From assembly GCA_011037195.1 (NCBI GenBank), contig JAAEAF010006601.1, positions 16,003-80,002 on the forward strand: DNA of 64,000 nt. Reading direction: 5' to 3'. How positions within the stretch are numbered: position 1 is the first letter of the stretch; the number at the start of each line of letters is the position of its first letter. This document shows positions 9,860 through 20,479 of this stretch, piece after piece. Under the pieces are notes generated by a model. It was given only the letters and a program-made list of their open reading frames with translations, was not told the origin of the DNA and did no database searches. This stretch comes from Triatoma infestans (Eukaryota; Arthropoda; Insecta; Hemiptera; Reduviidae). The position numbers and the translations under genes are program-made.

Positions 9860-11170
9860 CGAGTACTCTGACTTCGATTTTGAATGTTTTATAATATTCA
9901 TGGTTGAAAAAAAAAAAACAATGATTCGCAGTATATTATGTGGAATTAAAAAATCGATTTTATCTTTTCAACATTGAAAATGTTTATTGTGCCGGCATCT
10001 ATTCGGATGAAAACCGACATACTACAAAACTGTCACCCCTTGTGATGATGGTGGGGGTAAAAAGTGGGGTGGGGGATTGAATGCAGTGAGATAAAGGTTA
10101 AGGGTATTGTTGGTGAATGACACCTATAAAAGGTTTTCGATTAGAGCGCATACCTATTGTAATAACTAATAAGGTTTATAGAAGCTGTCTCTAGTACTAT
10201 ATAATGGTTGCGAGAAGGAGAGAGAGAATTAGTAAGAATGGATTTTTAGAGAAATAAAGTAGAATATATGTTGTGCACTGTATAATAAATAGAACACACA
10301 AACTGCAAGGACTTGACAGTTAAGTTAGAAGTTAGGTAGCGAGAGAAATATAAAGAGACAGACTGACTGATTGATGAGAAGGTTGCTGACTGGTTGTTAA
10401 CTGGTCGTAAACTGTTGTAACTGCTGTCCTGAACTGTACTGCTCTTGCTCTATTTATAGGAATCAAACTATCAAACTAAGTTTTGATTCATTTAATGTCT
10501 GCTTCTCGGCGCTCTTCGGATCCTATAAATCTTTAATGATTCGGATTCCATTATAATTATATATAGTGAGAGAAATTAAAAATACATAATAACCAGTATT
10601 ATACACCAATTAAACATTTTTAATATCGGACTTTTTCCTGAAAAATTTTATAGGGTGATCGATGCTATAGGACTCAGCAGATAATCAGCAAAGAAAAGAA
10701 ATGTAGGATATGTCAAGCCACAGTTTGTTGATTTATTCTGACAACCAGTTTCGTTTTTTACTCAATTTTTTTTTTTTTCAGAACTAACACGATGTTTATT
10801 ACAATTTACAAAAATAAAACTGATAAAAATAAAGAAAAAATTTGGTTACAATTCTATTTTTATTTTTATGTACGTAATTTTATAAGTTTTATTTTTATTA
10901 ATTATTGTAAACATCTGTTGACTTTGAAGATAAAACAATAAGAAACAAAAACCATTAAAATTTTGTTTATTACAAATGAGATATTTCTTTTTCACCTATG
11001 GTAAAAATTGCTTATATTTTACAACTAAGCATCGTTATTTTACCCTATTTTTTTTACAATTTTTTTTTTTGAATGAAAACTTGTTTCTATGCATTATTTT
11101 CGTCCTCAAGTTTCGTTAGATATGTAGGATTTTAGCATTATTCTGTAATTTTTCTTACTTTAATTCTTCT
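9860..11170. other. Unassigned; LTR-like pieces possible
   Basis: No gene. The segment at about 10190-10560 has GAGAGAGAG runs, AATAAA-type sequences and a TATTTATAGG box, reminiscent of the LTR A/B families, but I could not align it convincingly or fix its ends. The rest is AT-rich. Confidence 0.3.
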
Positions 11171-11179
11171 GCCTTTACG

Positions 11180-11500
11180 TAATAGGATCTGAAGAGAGGG
11201 ATCCAAAGCAGAGAGAGAGAGAGACAGGATCACTCTCTAGTTTAGGCCAGACTAGAATGGGAGAAACTGTTTAAATACAGCTGTGTCAGTCAAAGGAGGG
11301 AGTCTACCAACCAGTCTGGCAGCAGAGTTCATACAGCAGTCACAACGCGTCATCAACCTTCCTCTTTACCTCTCACTACCATTTTACACATTTTAGTTTA
11401 GTTTGTGCTACTTTTCTATTATACAGTGTTCAGCTTTACTTCTATCTAACACAAATTTTCTCCTTCTCAAACTTATTATACTTTACTTGGACAAGTTCTT
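11180..11500 (+). mobile_element. LTR family B, plus-strand copy
   Basis: On the opposite strand it matches the tandem pair at 50246-50600 and the piece at 62210-62345. Shared landmarks are CACTCTCT, GAATGGGAGAAACTG, TTTAAATACAG and GCAGTCACAACGCGTCATC. TTTAAATA near 11269 is the likely TATA box. It is related to LTR family A in layout. The ends are not resolved. The composite insertion at 11507 begins just after it. Confidence 0.5.
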
Positions 11501-11863
11501 CTGCAATGTAAGGGGGGGGGCGCGCGCAATTAAATATAAAATATTTAATGTATTAGAATAGTTCACAATAATATTAAAAGTAATAATTAAAATAGAGTTG
11601 CGATAGTTAGAAAATTAGGACACTGCTGAGTCGACATGTACCACACTGGAATAGCAGCTAGCGATTGCATTCATTCTGGTGAGTAAAGAGTGGTCCTGCA
11701 CCTGTGGCTGATCCGCGGTAAGTCCTAGCGCAGTAAGGTATTTCAAAGGTAGATGTGCAGTTGGTATGCCAGAGTGGTAGTCGGCCCAGCAGATAGCAAG
11801 TAATATATAGTAGATAAGTGATAGCAGATAATTGTTAGTATTTAGTTGATAGTAGATAGTAAG

Positions 11864-12172
11864 TGTAACGGCAAGAGAGAGAGAGAGAGCACAAGCCCGA
11901 GCGAGAGAAAACAGACTCTCTCTGGTACTCTCTGACTTAAGCAGGCTAGAGTGGGGAGAACCTGTATATAAGCCAGTGAGAGATCTAGACATCATCTATC
12001 AGATTCAACCATATACATCGCAACGTGTCATAACTCTACTCTAACCCTTTATTCTATAAAATCATTACAAGTCCAGTGCAGTTTGTGTAAGCTTATAGCC
12101 ATATTATAACAATGTCTTCATATCTCGTCTAATTAATCAAACCCAATTTCTCTCCTCATCAACTCCATTATA
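11864..12172 (+). mobile_element. Solo LTR family A, with 5-bp target duplication
   Basis: 309 bp, beginning TGTAACGGC and ending CTCCATTATA, with GTAAG directly repeated at 11859-11863 and 12173-12177. It contains a (GA)n run, CTGTATATAAGCC as TATA box (near 11966) and a later ATTCTATAAAATC. The same ends are seen at 57374-57677 with another 5-bp TSD, which confirms the boundaries. It is inserted in the LTR portion of the composite element. Confidence 0.85.
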
Positions 12173-12409
12173 GTAAGCTAAGGGTTACTTAATCGGGGTT
12201 TCTTGACATAGTTGTAAGTATATGTTATATAGTTGCATAGGCATATAGTATATTAACGGGGTATTGTTGTATTAGTCTGGGTTATATGGTAGTTTCATAA
12301 AGTGTACAGTTATATAGTGTATGAGTTGTCCTGCGTAGTCTGTTAAATTATAATAAATGTATGATTTCTGAGGTGACCTACTTTGGGTTCCTTAGCCGGA
12401 CCTTACAAT

Positions 12410-12427
12410 TGGCAGCAGTTGGTGAGG
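12410..12427 (+). promoter_or_regulatory. Possible primer-binding site after LTR end
   Basis: TGGCAGCAGTTGGTGAGG starts two bases after the LTR terminus TTACA. A sequence starting TGG just after a 5' LTR is the usual place for tRNA priming of reverse transcription. The tRNA was not identified. Confidence 0.4.
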
Positions 12428-12689
12428 TGCACCTTTGGGGGGAGGGAGGACGCTCACCCATCGGGTGTACATTTCGGAGCTGGAGGCGCAGTTGGATAGC
12501 ATACTGGGCCTTGACCTCATGAATTCAATCGCTAGCTGCTATGCCAGTGTGGTACATGTCGACTCAGCAGTGTCCTAAATTTTCTAACTACGTAACACTA
12601 TTTTAATTATTACTTTTAATATTATTTTTGAACTATTCTAATACATTAAATATTTTATATTTAATTGCGCGCGCCCCCCTTACATGCAA

Positions 12690-14140
12690 TATATGCAACC
12701 ACTTCTGTTATATTTAGCAAAAGGAATTGATGAAAAATAATGAACATGGGTTTGAATCTAATCTATCTAAATCTAAATTTTTTACTAACTTAAATAATTA
12801 CTGAAATTAAAAGAATTATATGTTTTTTTTCTTAAAAAACTAATACATTATAGCGATTATATAATTAGTACTATTCTGTTTGTTTTGGGTATGTGTATTT
12901 TTTGTGGTGGGTATGAGGTATAACAGAAACTAGAAGCAGTAAAATATGGAAAATAAATTATTATAGAAAAGTTGGAAAAAAAAAAAAAAAAAGATAAAAG
13001 ATAATATGAGGACACACATAGTTCCCCCTTCCGGTGGTGTTGTTTGGAGTGGGTCAGTATGTGTTGCAGTGCAATAAACCGTTATTGTTCTTAACTACCT
13101 CATAAAACTAGCCTGGCCCTTTTGCGCTCTCTTCTCAAATGCGTTTTATGGTAAATAATATGGTGCAACGGGGCACCGCAGCTTTCACAAAAACCCCAAC
13201 ATCTTCTACACACTAAACATACATACATACATATATACATACACATACTCACTAAGGAATTACTAGCCTTTTTGATTTATAGTGTAATAAATTTTTCCAA
13301 CGCTTTACTCTCTCAGCCCCATTTCTCTCTAAAAGGGAACTTAGAACCCTTTGGGAATCGGGGGGGGGAAGGCCAAGTGAGGAAGAATGTTATATCTTAC
13401 CAGACTGTGCCCCTTTATTAACCCCAGTTCCCTTTCTTTCCTCATTGGGTCCTTATTTGTATTAATTTTTTTTTTTTTTTCTTTTAAATGGATATCTAAT
13501 TTGTTTGACCCACAATATGTTCGCTCATTTATTTTTTTAATTTCTTAAAATTGTGATAAATGTAAAAACAATTGTTTTCCTTAGAATATCTAGGTCAGAA
13601 ATCTGATATAGTGCTGTTCATATTTTTGGAGGTGGAATATTTTTATCATTCAATTAGGACCGGAAATACATGTCGAAGGGGTGTACGAACATAATATCTC
13701 ATAAACAAAACATTCAAGGAAGCTCTAACTTCATAGTTTCCATTTTAGTATTACAACTGCATCTGGCAGAAAATTTCAATCAAAATCTGTCAAGAAAGTG
13801 CGATTTTTTTTTTTTTTAAGTTTTCCACAGTTTTCCATTGAAAAAGTTTCAATGATTTTCTTGCATCTACAATGTTAAGAAATGTACAATATACAGCTCT
13901 AACACCTAGATAATATCAAAGTTTATTAGAAGCATTACTAGGATTCCAAGTTGAAGGAAATCGCTATCCCAGCTCAAAGTATAGTTTTCTTTTGGGGGGG
14001 GAGGGAGGATTTTCTAGAAAACTACTTTATGATTTTTTTTTTAAACTTAGTCTACTTAAACTATCACTTTAATTTGAAACTTTTTGTTCCAAAAAATTAT
14101 TTTAGGTAGTTACTTAGGGATCAGTGACATTAAATTTCAA
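12690..14140. other. No gene; weak DR1-like stretches
   Basis: AT-rich, with simple-sequence patches (ACAT repeats near 13220, a G-run near 13363). From about 13620 to 14110 short phrases such as ACCGGAAATAC and TTTGAAAC recall the DR1 repeat but are heavily diverged. Confidence 0.35.
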
Positions 14141-14885
14141 GTATTGTTCAATTAGAGTCCGTCGCGCTACTCTCTCGCCCATCCTCCTTCATGGGGCCAT
14201 AATACCGACAGTCGACAAAGTTTGATATTTAGGACTTTATCTAGACAAAAGACTCACTTGGAATTCGCAAGCAAGATTAAAAAGATTTGAACTAAACAGA
14301 TGTTACAGATACTACTTGACCGACATTCTAAACTTTCCCTTAAAAACAAAAGACTTATTATACAACACTATTATAAAGCCCCTCTGGACATAAGGATACG
14401 GAGAACTAGGGTTCGACCAAACAATCCAACTCCTATCGCATTCAAGCTTTTCACAATCCAAAATCCTCAGAAGAATTACCAATACCCCACCCCATTCTAT
14501 GTTTCCAGCCTAACCCTTCACATTGACCTCAAAATCCTTTTAGGTCCGTCAGTTAATAAAAGCATGTTACCAAAAAAATTCCATGACCTCACCTCACATC
14601 ACACCATTTTAAAACCTTTAGTCCGAAAAACTCTATCCGCTTTCTATCCCACACAACCCTTCCAGGAGACTGAAAAACGCCACTAGTCCCGCGACCACCT
14701 AACTTCATGTTAGCATTTTCTAGTAATAATTAGGGATAACTCCACTGAGAGGCGGTAGGGAGGCATCTCCTAACAAGACTTTCACGCGTTTTTATGTCAA
14801 TATCATCATATTCACGTATTATACTGTCTGTATAATTGTGAATTTCTTAATAAAATAAATAAATAAATAAAACAAAAAAAAAAAG
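14140..14885 (+). mobile_element. Jockey-type LINE, 3' part, degraded
   Basis: The plus strand encodes YLGLYLDKRLTWN-like sequence near 14230 and then, from about 14330, LKNKRLI and ILRRITNTPFYVSSLTLHID around 14470-14530, the same region as in the Jockey copy at 24069-25069. Frameshifts break it; the longest open part is 14300-14686. It ends in AATAAATAAATAAA plus an A-run at about 14850-14885, a normal LINE tail. Non-functional. Confidence 0.65.
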
Positions 14886-15114
14886 TTATTTGCTGAAAAA
14901 CGACTGAGAAGAGTTGTCCCCTTCCAACTTGCATCTAACATGCGAACTGCTAAGTGGAATTCAAGGTTGAATAAAAATTCTATTTTTAAGCGCAACTTTG
15001 CCAATTATCATTGTATTAAATGGAGTAAGAGAAAGTCGTTTTCTCTTTCACAAGAGATTTTTACTTTCTCTCATCTTGATAGTAAGGAAATTAACTTTAT
15101 TAAAATAAATCATT

Positions 15115-15310
15115 TATTCTATAAAATCAGAGATATTTTCCGTGATAACCTGCTTTTTTTTGTGGACATGACCGGTTTTGGGCATTCGCCCATCATCAGG
15201 ATGTTTTGTCAAAATAGTGTGATAACATAGACTTAGAATAGAGGTAGACTTAGATAGAATAGAGGTAAATGTCTCTAATGCTTTCCAGCTATGTCGAACC
15301 AACCACAACA
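15115..15310 (-). repeat. FB1 foldback family, internally deleted copy
   Basis: The left arm (CAGAGATATTTTCCGTGATA ... CATCATCAGGATGTTTTGTC) is followed after about 35 bases by only the outer end of the right arm (TGTCTCTAATGCTTTCCAGC). On the minus strand CTGATGA and the following hairpin are kept but GAAA has become AAAA. Mariner copy 2 is inserted at its right edge. Confidence 0.55.
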
Positions 15311-15313
15311 TTC

Positions 15314-16230
15314 TCAGAGGATCATTCAATAAGTAACGAGACAAATAGCTGTAGCTTAGACACGGTTTGATTAATCAATACAATAGTTTCAGTGCGTCAA
15401 GTTGACATCCTTGTACTTAATTTCTCATCAGGGTAAGCATAACCTCAAATGTATTTAGTTAACAATGGCGAGTCCCCACGAGCATTGCATCTCGGAAGAA
15501 CAACGCTTAGTGATTAGAGTTTTTAGTTGCTGAGGGTATCAAAGGTAGTGAAATCCACAAAAGAATGTTGCAAGTGTACGGGAATAATTGTTTGAACCGT
15601 TCGAACGTTTACAAATGGGTAGGAACATTTTAAAAGTGGCCGTGTAAGTGTCTGTGACGAGCAACGACACTTATCGGTTGAAGTTGCAACTTCCTCCCTC
15701 GAATCTCGCATTAACGCGTTAATTCAGAACAACAGGCGTATTACTGTTAAACTGATAGCTGATAAAGTGCATGCTCACAAAACAATGTAAGGTCTGCCAT
15801 TCGAACGAAAAGTCATGGACTCTTGACTAAAGGCGTGATTTTGCTTCATGAAAACGCGCGGCCACACACAGCACAGTTAACTAAAAAAAAAAAACACTTC
15901 AAAAAGTGGGGGTGGGAAATCCTTCCATATCCCCCCTTCAACTCCGACCTCGCCTTATCGAACTTCCATTTGTTTGGACCACTTAAAGAGGCTCTACGTT
16001 GGAAGCATTTTCAATCCAATGAAAAAGTTAAAACTCAGTACAAAATTGGCTTCGAGATCAACCCAAAGAATTTTATGCCAGAGGCATATACAAATTAGAA
16101 GAACGTTGGGACAACAAGTGTATAAAAATATTGCTGGGGACTATGTTGAAAAGTAGCTTTTGTATTGATTAAATAAATCGTTTTTAAGCTAAAGCGATTT
16201 GTCTCGTTGCTTATTGAATGACCCTCGCAT
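15314..16230 (+). mobile_element. mariner deletion derivative 2
   Basis: Its ends carry the same terminal repeat as copy 1 (ATCATTCAATAAGTAACGAG on the left, inverted on the right). On the plus strand an N-terminal piece from about 15464 (MASPHEHCISEEQ...) carries the helix-turn-helix region but hits stops. After an internal deletion, 15823-16098 encodes the C-terminal catalytic part. There the second catalytic Asp is Glu (HENARPH) and the third is Asn (SNFHLF). An A-run in between adds Lys residues. Dead transposase. The TA duplication is not clear here. Confidence 0.75.
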
Positions 16231-16273
16231 AACATTGTTATTTAAACAGTAAATCGCCAATATTTGAATCAAA

Positions 16274-16480
16274 TTTATGGTGATATTGTAATTTGTTACT
16301 TTCCGGGACGTTTGTAGTGGCGAAGGAATGAATGAATGAATTAAATCTTATAAATCACAATTAGAACCCCAGTCTTTGTGGAATGTATTCATTGAACTTC
16401 ATGAGCGTTTTGCTGAAATAGTTTAATACAAACTGAGTTTTATTACGAAATAGATATTACGCGCAATACTAAATATTTGA
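16274..16480 (+). repeat. Unnamed direct repeat, copy 1
   Basis: Pairs with 17915-18105. Shared landmarks are TTACTTTCC-GGA-GTTT, GAATGAATGAATTAAATCTT, ATGTATTCATTGA, and AATACAAACTGAGTTTTATTA. It contains no coding sequence. The copies are diverged by roughly a fifth by eye. Confidence 0.5.
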
Positions 16481-16710
16481 CTTTTCGTGATTTTCTCGAA
16501 AACGACTCTAAAGATTTTCTTTAAACATCGTAAACTAACTACACCCACAAACACCTATCACTTTTCTTTGTAACATATTTTCCTGGGGAAATTGATTTTT
16601 TGGGGGATTGTGGGGGAGCAGTAGTGTTAAGCATGATAGAAACGTATTAAACGATTTTCTGAAAAAAAAAAAAAAATGATTTTACAGGGGTATTGGAGGT
16701 CTGTCAGTTA

Positions 16711-16970
16711 AAAAACCCTAGCCTATGGCGCAACAGTCCATGAAGGGCCAAGGCTTGCCAGACGGCGATTTGAATAGGGAGGCGTGTGGTAAGCACGCCG
16801 CAGTTCCCACGCCGTTTAGTTCCGACTTTCGCTACATAGGGCGCTACTAACTGTAGCTTCCCACTTTTTATCACGATGCTGGGTCAAACACCGACATGGC
16901 CCTCACGGAAATCGAACCATGAATTCTCGCAAGAAAGGCGAGTGCGCTAGCCACTAGATCAACGCGTGAG
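16711..16970 (-). mobile_element. tRNA-derived SINE, family 1
   Basis: Read on the minus strand from 16970: a tRNA-like head with A-box region (GATCTAGTGGCTAGCGCACT) and B box (GGTTCGATTTCC). The body has TTTGACCCAGCATCGTGAT, AGTAGCGCCCTATGTAGCGA and CCGTCTGGCAAGCC. The same arrangement occurs at 29562-29816. It is not a tRNA gene: the head is fused to a repeated body and the tRNA 3' half is absent. Confidence 0.75.
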
Positions 16971-17167
16971 GACATATAGGTGGTAGGACCGTAAATTATA
17001 CTGAAGTGGTTTTTTTTTAGAGGAATGATTAAGGTTGTAGACATTGCAGTAAAATCTTGCTTTCAGATTGATTTTGACTGAAACTTACACATATTTCAGA
17101 TGCTTTAGTGGGTACGTCAGCCAAATTTAATTGTGTATCCTGCGATTTTTCGTATTGTAAGATAATT

Positions 17168-17236
17168 TTGTAATCGAACCCTGAATTTTTGCACGAAAGG
17201 CGAATGCACTGGAAACCGTACAAGACCAACGCGTGA
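17168..17236 (-). mobile_element. SINE family 1 head fragment
   Basis: Only the tRNA-like portion is present: on the minus strand CTCACGCGTTGGTCTTGTAC ... CCTTTCGTGCAAAAATTCAG GGTTCGATTAC. It lies 200 bp from the full family-1 copy and in the same orientation. Confidence 0.5.
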
Positions 17237-17914
17237 GAACGGTCTGTCATTTTGTTTAAATTTAAATTTGCACAAGCTTTCTTGGTTTTGACATAGATCG
17301 CACCACATAAGGCCACCACTATTTTTTTAACTAGCCCAATCAAACATTGTTTCGTTACAATTTTAAATAATTTTTTTTTTTTTTTTTTTTATTAAATCGT
17401 ATTAATTAGAGTAAGAGAAAGTTGTGTGAATGTTTGGGAAATTTACAAGATCACAATCTTGCCTATTACAGCAGTAAGAGAAAGCAATTAATATAGAAAT
17501 AATAATAATAATTAAAAAAACAAAAAAGGATCAGTTGAACATGCATGATAATTCATTGCACAAATCGTATTCATCTATTAAGTTAGCAACAGAATATAAC
17601 ATAGATGACGGGAGAATTGAACCAGATATTACACATATTTCATATAACTATTGCACACAATAATTCATATATACATATACATATATATACAATATTACAT
17701 AAGATAATGTCTTGGTGACACATGTGTACAATACGACTATTTTACCTTCATTTATATGCTAACTAATTCCATTTGGAAGATGTTATTCAATGATTAAAAT
17801 ATCTTCATTTTACTATATAACAAAATTAATTTTCTTAAAATAAATCATTTATTCTATATAACATTGGTTTATTCAGCATTATTTAAATCAGATTTAATAA
17901 TAATAATAATAATT

Positions 17915-18105
17915 GTGATATTTTGCAATTTATTACTTTCCAGGATGTTTTAGTGGTGAATGAATGAATTAAATCTTATAAATGGCAACTAGGACACCCA
18001 GGTTTTTTGATGAATGTGTTCATTGATCTTTAGCTCAAATTGTTTATAATACAAACTAAGTCTTTATTATGAAATGTATATTATCCTGAATATTAAACAT
18101 TTATT
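17915..18105 (+). repeat. Unnamed direct repeat, copy 2
   Basis: Diverged match to 16274-16480 in the same orientation. The material between the two copies is AT-rich and includes isolated AGTAAGAGAAAGT motifs (DR1 ends) near 17408 and 17470. Confidence 0.5.
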
Positions 18106-18289
18106 TATAACACGTTATCTTGATATAAATCGTTGTCTCCAATCTATTATCGTTGTCCTTTTGTAAAACAGTAAAAAGTAAATTTGCCTTAATTAAGTTT
18201 CTAAATAAATATAATTTGATCGTACTTTCAAGGTCAATGCAAATACTTTATCCTTAATCCTAGTTAAAAACAAAATATTGTGTTCGTGA

Positions 18290-18580
18290 CAAATTTTTTG
18301 AAAATTGATTTTTTCCCCGGAAGGGGAAAAATAATGATTTGAGGTCACCTGAGTACGGAAAAAATAACTCAAAGACGAAAAAAAAAAACAACAAGAGGTA
18401 GAGCCTAAACTCGGTATACCGTTTAGTTATTACCCACACCCCTTGAACGAGAAGATTTTTCTGGCAAAATTTATCAACTGGAAAATGTTACGAGTTTTAC
18501 TGAATGTTTTATTCAGTTTTTTTTTTTGCGATTTTCTCCAAAAATGGTTGTAACGATATCTTTTTAAACTTCATAGTTAC
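18290..18580 (+). repeat. DR1 repeat, partial copy
   Basis: Contains the DR1 start region (GTGACAAATTTTTTGAAAAT, TTTGAGGTCACCTGAGT) and the phrase TTACTGAATGTTTTATTCAG with a T-run. It is truncated by LTR family C at about 18584. Confidence 0.5.
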
Positions 18581-18583
18581 TAT

Positions 18584-19075
18584 TGTAATGTATTTGGTTA
18601 AGTGTAGTTTGTGTTGTAATGTAGTAGTGTGTGTGGGGCGTGAGCGTTGTTGAAAGGGCTGTAATGTTTTGGGTGTGATGTGTGTGCATTTGTAGTAGCT
18701 GGTTGTGTAGCACGAGCGATTTTGTATAAAGGGCTTGTAAGTATGTAAGTTTAAAAGAGAATTGAAGTATTAAGAAATAATCAAGAGAGTACCACTGGTT
18801 TTAAAATAAATATATTATTATTTTCTAAACAAATTTAAGCACATTACAATATCACAATTATAAATCAGAAGTACTTATATCTAGAATAAAGGCAAATATG
18901 TATCATTGGCACTGAGCGATTCCTGAAGTGTTCTGTTCTGGCTTTGGAAGCAGAATTGCGACTGTCTTGTTTGGTGGCTGAAGTCTGACTATATGTTGGA
19001 AGGTAGAGTACAGCCTGTTCGAAGGAATGCTCTCTAACAAAGCAGTTGGCCAAGTCGCATTGTATTAAATTTTGT
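18584..19075 (+). mobile_element. LTR family C copy, 3' end unclear
   Basis: Begins TGTAATGTATTTGG and shares with the solo LTR at 28122-28570 the phrases TGTAGCACGAGCG, GGGCTTGTA, GAAGTATTAAGAAATAATCA and ATTCCTGAAGTGTT. The CATCACA terminus of the family is not found, so this copy is probably truncated near 19075. The short frames here are not genes. Confidence 0.55.
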
Positions 19076-19079
19076 GCCT

Positions 19080-20035
19080 TTGTTTCCCTACTAGCAATGA
19101 CCCCAATTTACAGTACCTGACTCTAAAATACACTATTTTTGAAGGTAAATTCACAGCACTAAGATAATTATAAAATATTAACAAAATACAATTCTGGATA
19201 CTATAAAATATTTTAAACTCTAAACTATTTATTTTCATTGGTTTCTTCCACTACAGGGCTTATGAGTTTTTAAGATTTAGAGAAGATATGTTTAAGATAT
19301 AATGAAAAAGTCACCACTTATTTGAATTATTGAATAATGTGAATAACAATTACAAGTTAATTGTACATAATAATGAAATAAGCTAGATTGATTTAAAATA
19401 CAAAATATTAACTTTAACACTTCTTGGCATACTGAAATTAAAATGAGAGAGTGACGTTCACTGAATGCAACGAATGTTACTCTGGGTAAATGCTGAAATA
19501 ATATTGGTAAAAGAATGCTTGTCTTGGTAGTTAAAATTCTGCCCTTTATATTTGATTTCTAGAAGGGGGTTAAAAGACAAAGAGTGGCCGAGTTCTCCGA
19601 CCTCTCTTGTGACGATGTCTTGTACCTGTATTTTTACCCTTCTGCCAGCCAACTTACAAAATTTCCTTTAAAAACTGATTTTATTTTTAAATATAAATCT
19701 ATTTCAATTTATTTCTATTTTTCCATTTGCTTCTTCCATTACATACATAAATACCTAACATTTTTATTTGAAATATTTTGTCGGTGTTTTTTTTTTTTTT
19801 TGGCAGCTCTGGGGATACAATAACTTAAGGTTTCTGAGGAATTTGTATCAAAACATTTCAAATGTTATTTGGTTTTGTTCAGTGTTATTGGCCATTGTCT
19901 TCTGGACTATAATGTAAATACATTCATGCGAATCCGGACATTAGTACTAATCAACATATACCTCTATATTTACGTCAGGGATAACTGAATACAAATTTGG
20001 GAGTTTAAAGAAAATTTAACATTGTTATAATTAAC
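19080..20035. other. No gene seen
   Basis: AT-rich. Short open frames exist on both strands at about 19460-19820, but none shows a recognisable domain. Confidence 0.35.
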
Positions 20036-20039
20036 TACA

Positions 20040-20330
20040 GTAAGAGAAAGTTCTTGTTCGCGTTTTTTACGGATTTCTTCACGGAACATTATCGACTCAG
20101 AGGAAACTCTGATGAAACTGGGTTTGAACAGAGACAACCGCTTGCAGATTCTGTGGGGAGATTGAGGAAGCCCGTCAGGTTATTAGGATTCCTTAGAGAT
20201 CTTAACCTGATGGAGGTCTTGTAGGCGGTGTTCGCTTGGGACATCTGTTTGGGTGCTGTGGGCAGCATGCAGCACCCAGGGACCATAGCACAATAGATCG
20301 TAAGGTAGCAGTGCATTGCCCTCCCCCTCC
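20040..20330 (+). mobile_element. LINE C-terminal remnant
   Basis: The plus strand encodes a stretch ending RKPVRLLGFLRDLNLMEVL (about 20160-20222). It resembles the extreme C-terminus encoded on the minus strand at 59440-59645, so both belong to one LINE family. No catalytic domain is retained. A DR1-like AGTAAGAGAAAGT lies at its left edge. Confidence 0.45.
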
Positions 20331-20479
20331 TCCAAAAAAAGAAAGGAAATTCATTGGGTGCGCTTCACACCAGATTTTTTTTTGTTTTTGTTTTCCGCTG
20401 TGCGGAAACGTGAAGTGCTCCAACAATGCTGACCAATACACAGATAAATATTCTCTGAAGTGTGGGATCTGAATATTAG

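Larger units (their letters stand above)
11507..12684 (+). mobile_element. Composite LTR insertion: LTR, leader, inverted LTR end
   Basis: The unit starts TGTAAGG and ends CCTTACA and is flanked by TGCAA on both sides (11502-11506, 12685-12689). The first about 168 bases (11507-11674) recur, inverted and nearly identical, as the last about 166 (12519-12684). Between them an LTR-like sequence runs to CCTTACA at 12407, followed by TTGGCAGCAGTTGGTGAGG, which resembles a primer-binding site and leader. The order is therefore LTR, leader, then the beginning of the same LTR inverted. LTR A (11864-12172) was inserted later. No coding sequence remains. The TSD says it entered as one unit. Confidence 0.65.

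Noticed and set aside
11615..11995. 126-codon minus-strand open frame
   Set aside because: Crosses the boundary between the composite LTR and the later solo LTR A insertion, so it cannot be an ancestral gene, and no domain is visible.
11507..12684. Foldback DNA transposon interpretation
   Set aside because: The inverted ends suit a foldback, but the TG...CA ends, 5-bp duplication and primer-binding-like sequence after a full LTR fit a retroelement better. Kept only as an alternative.
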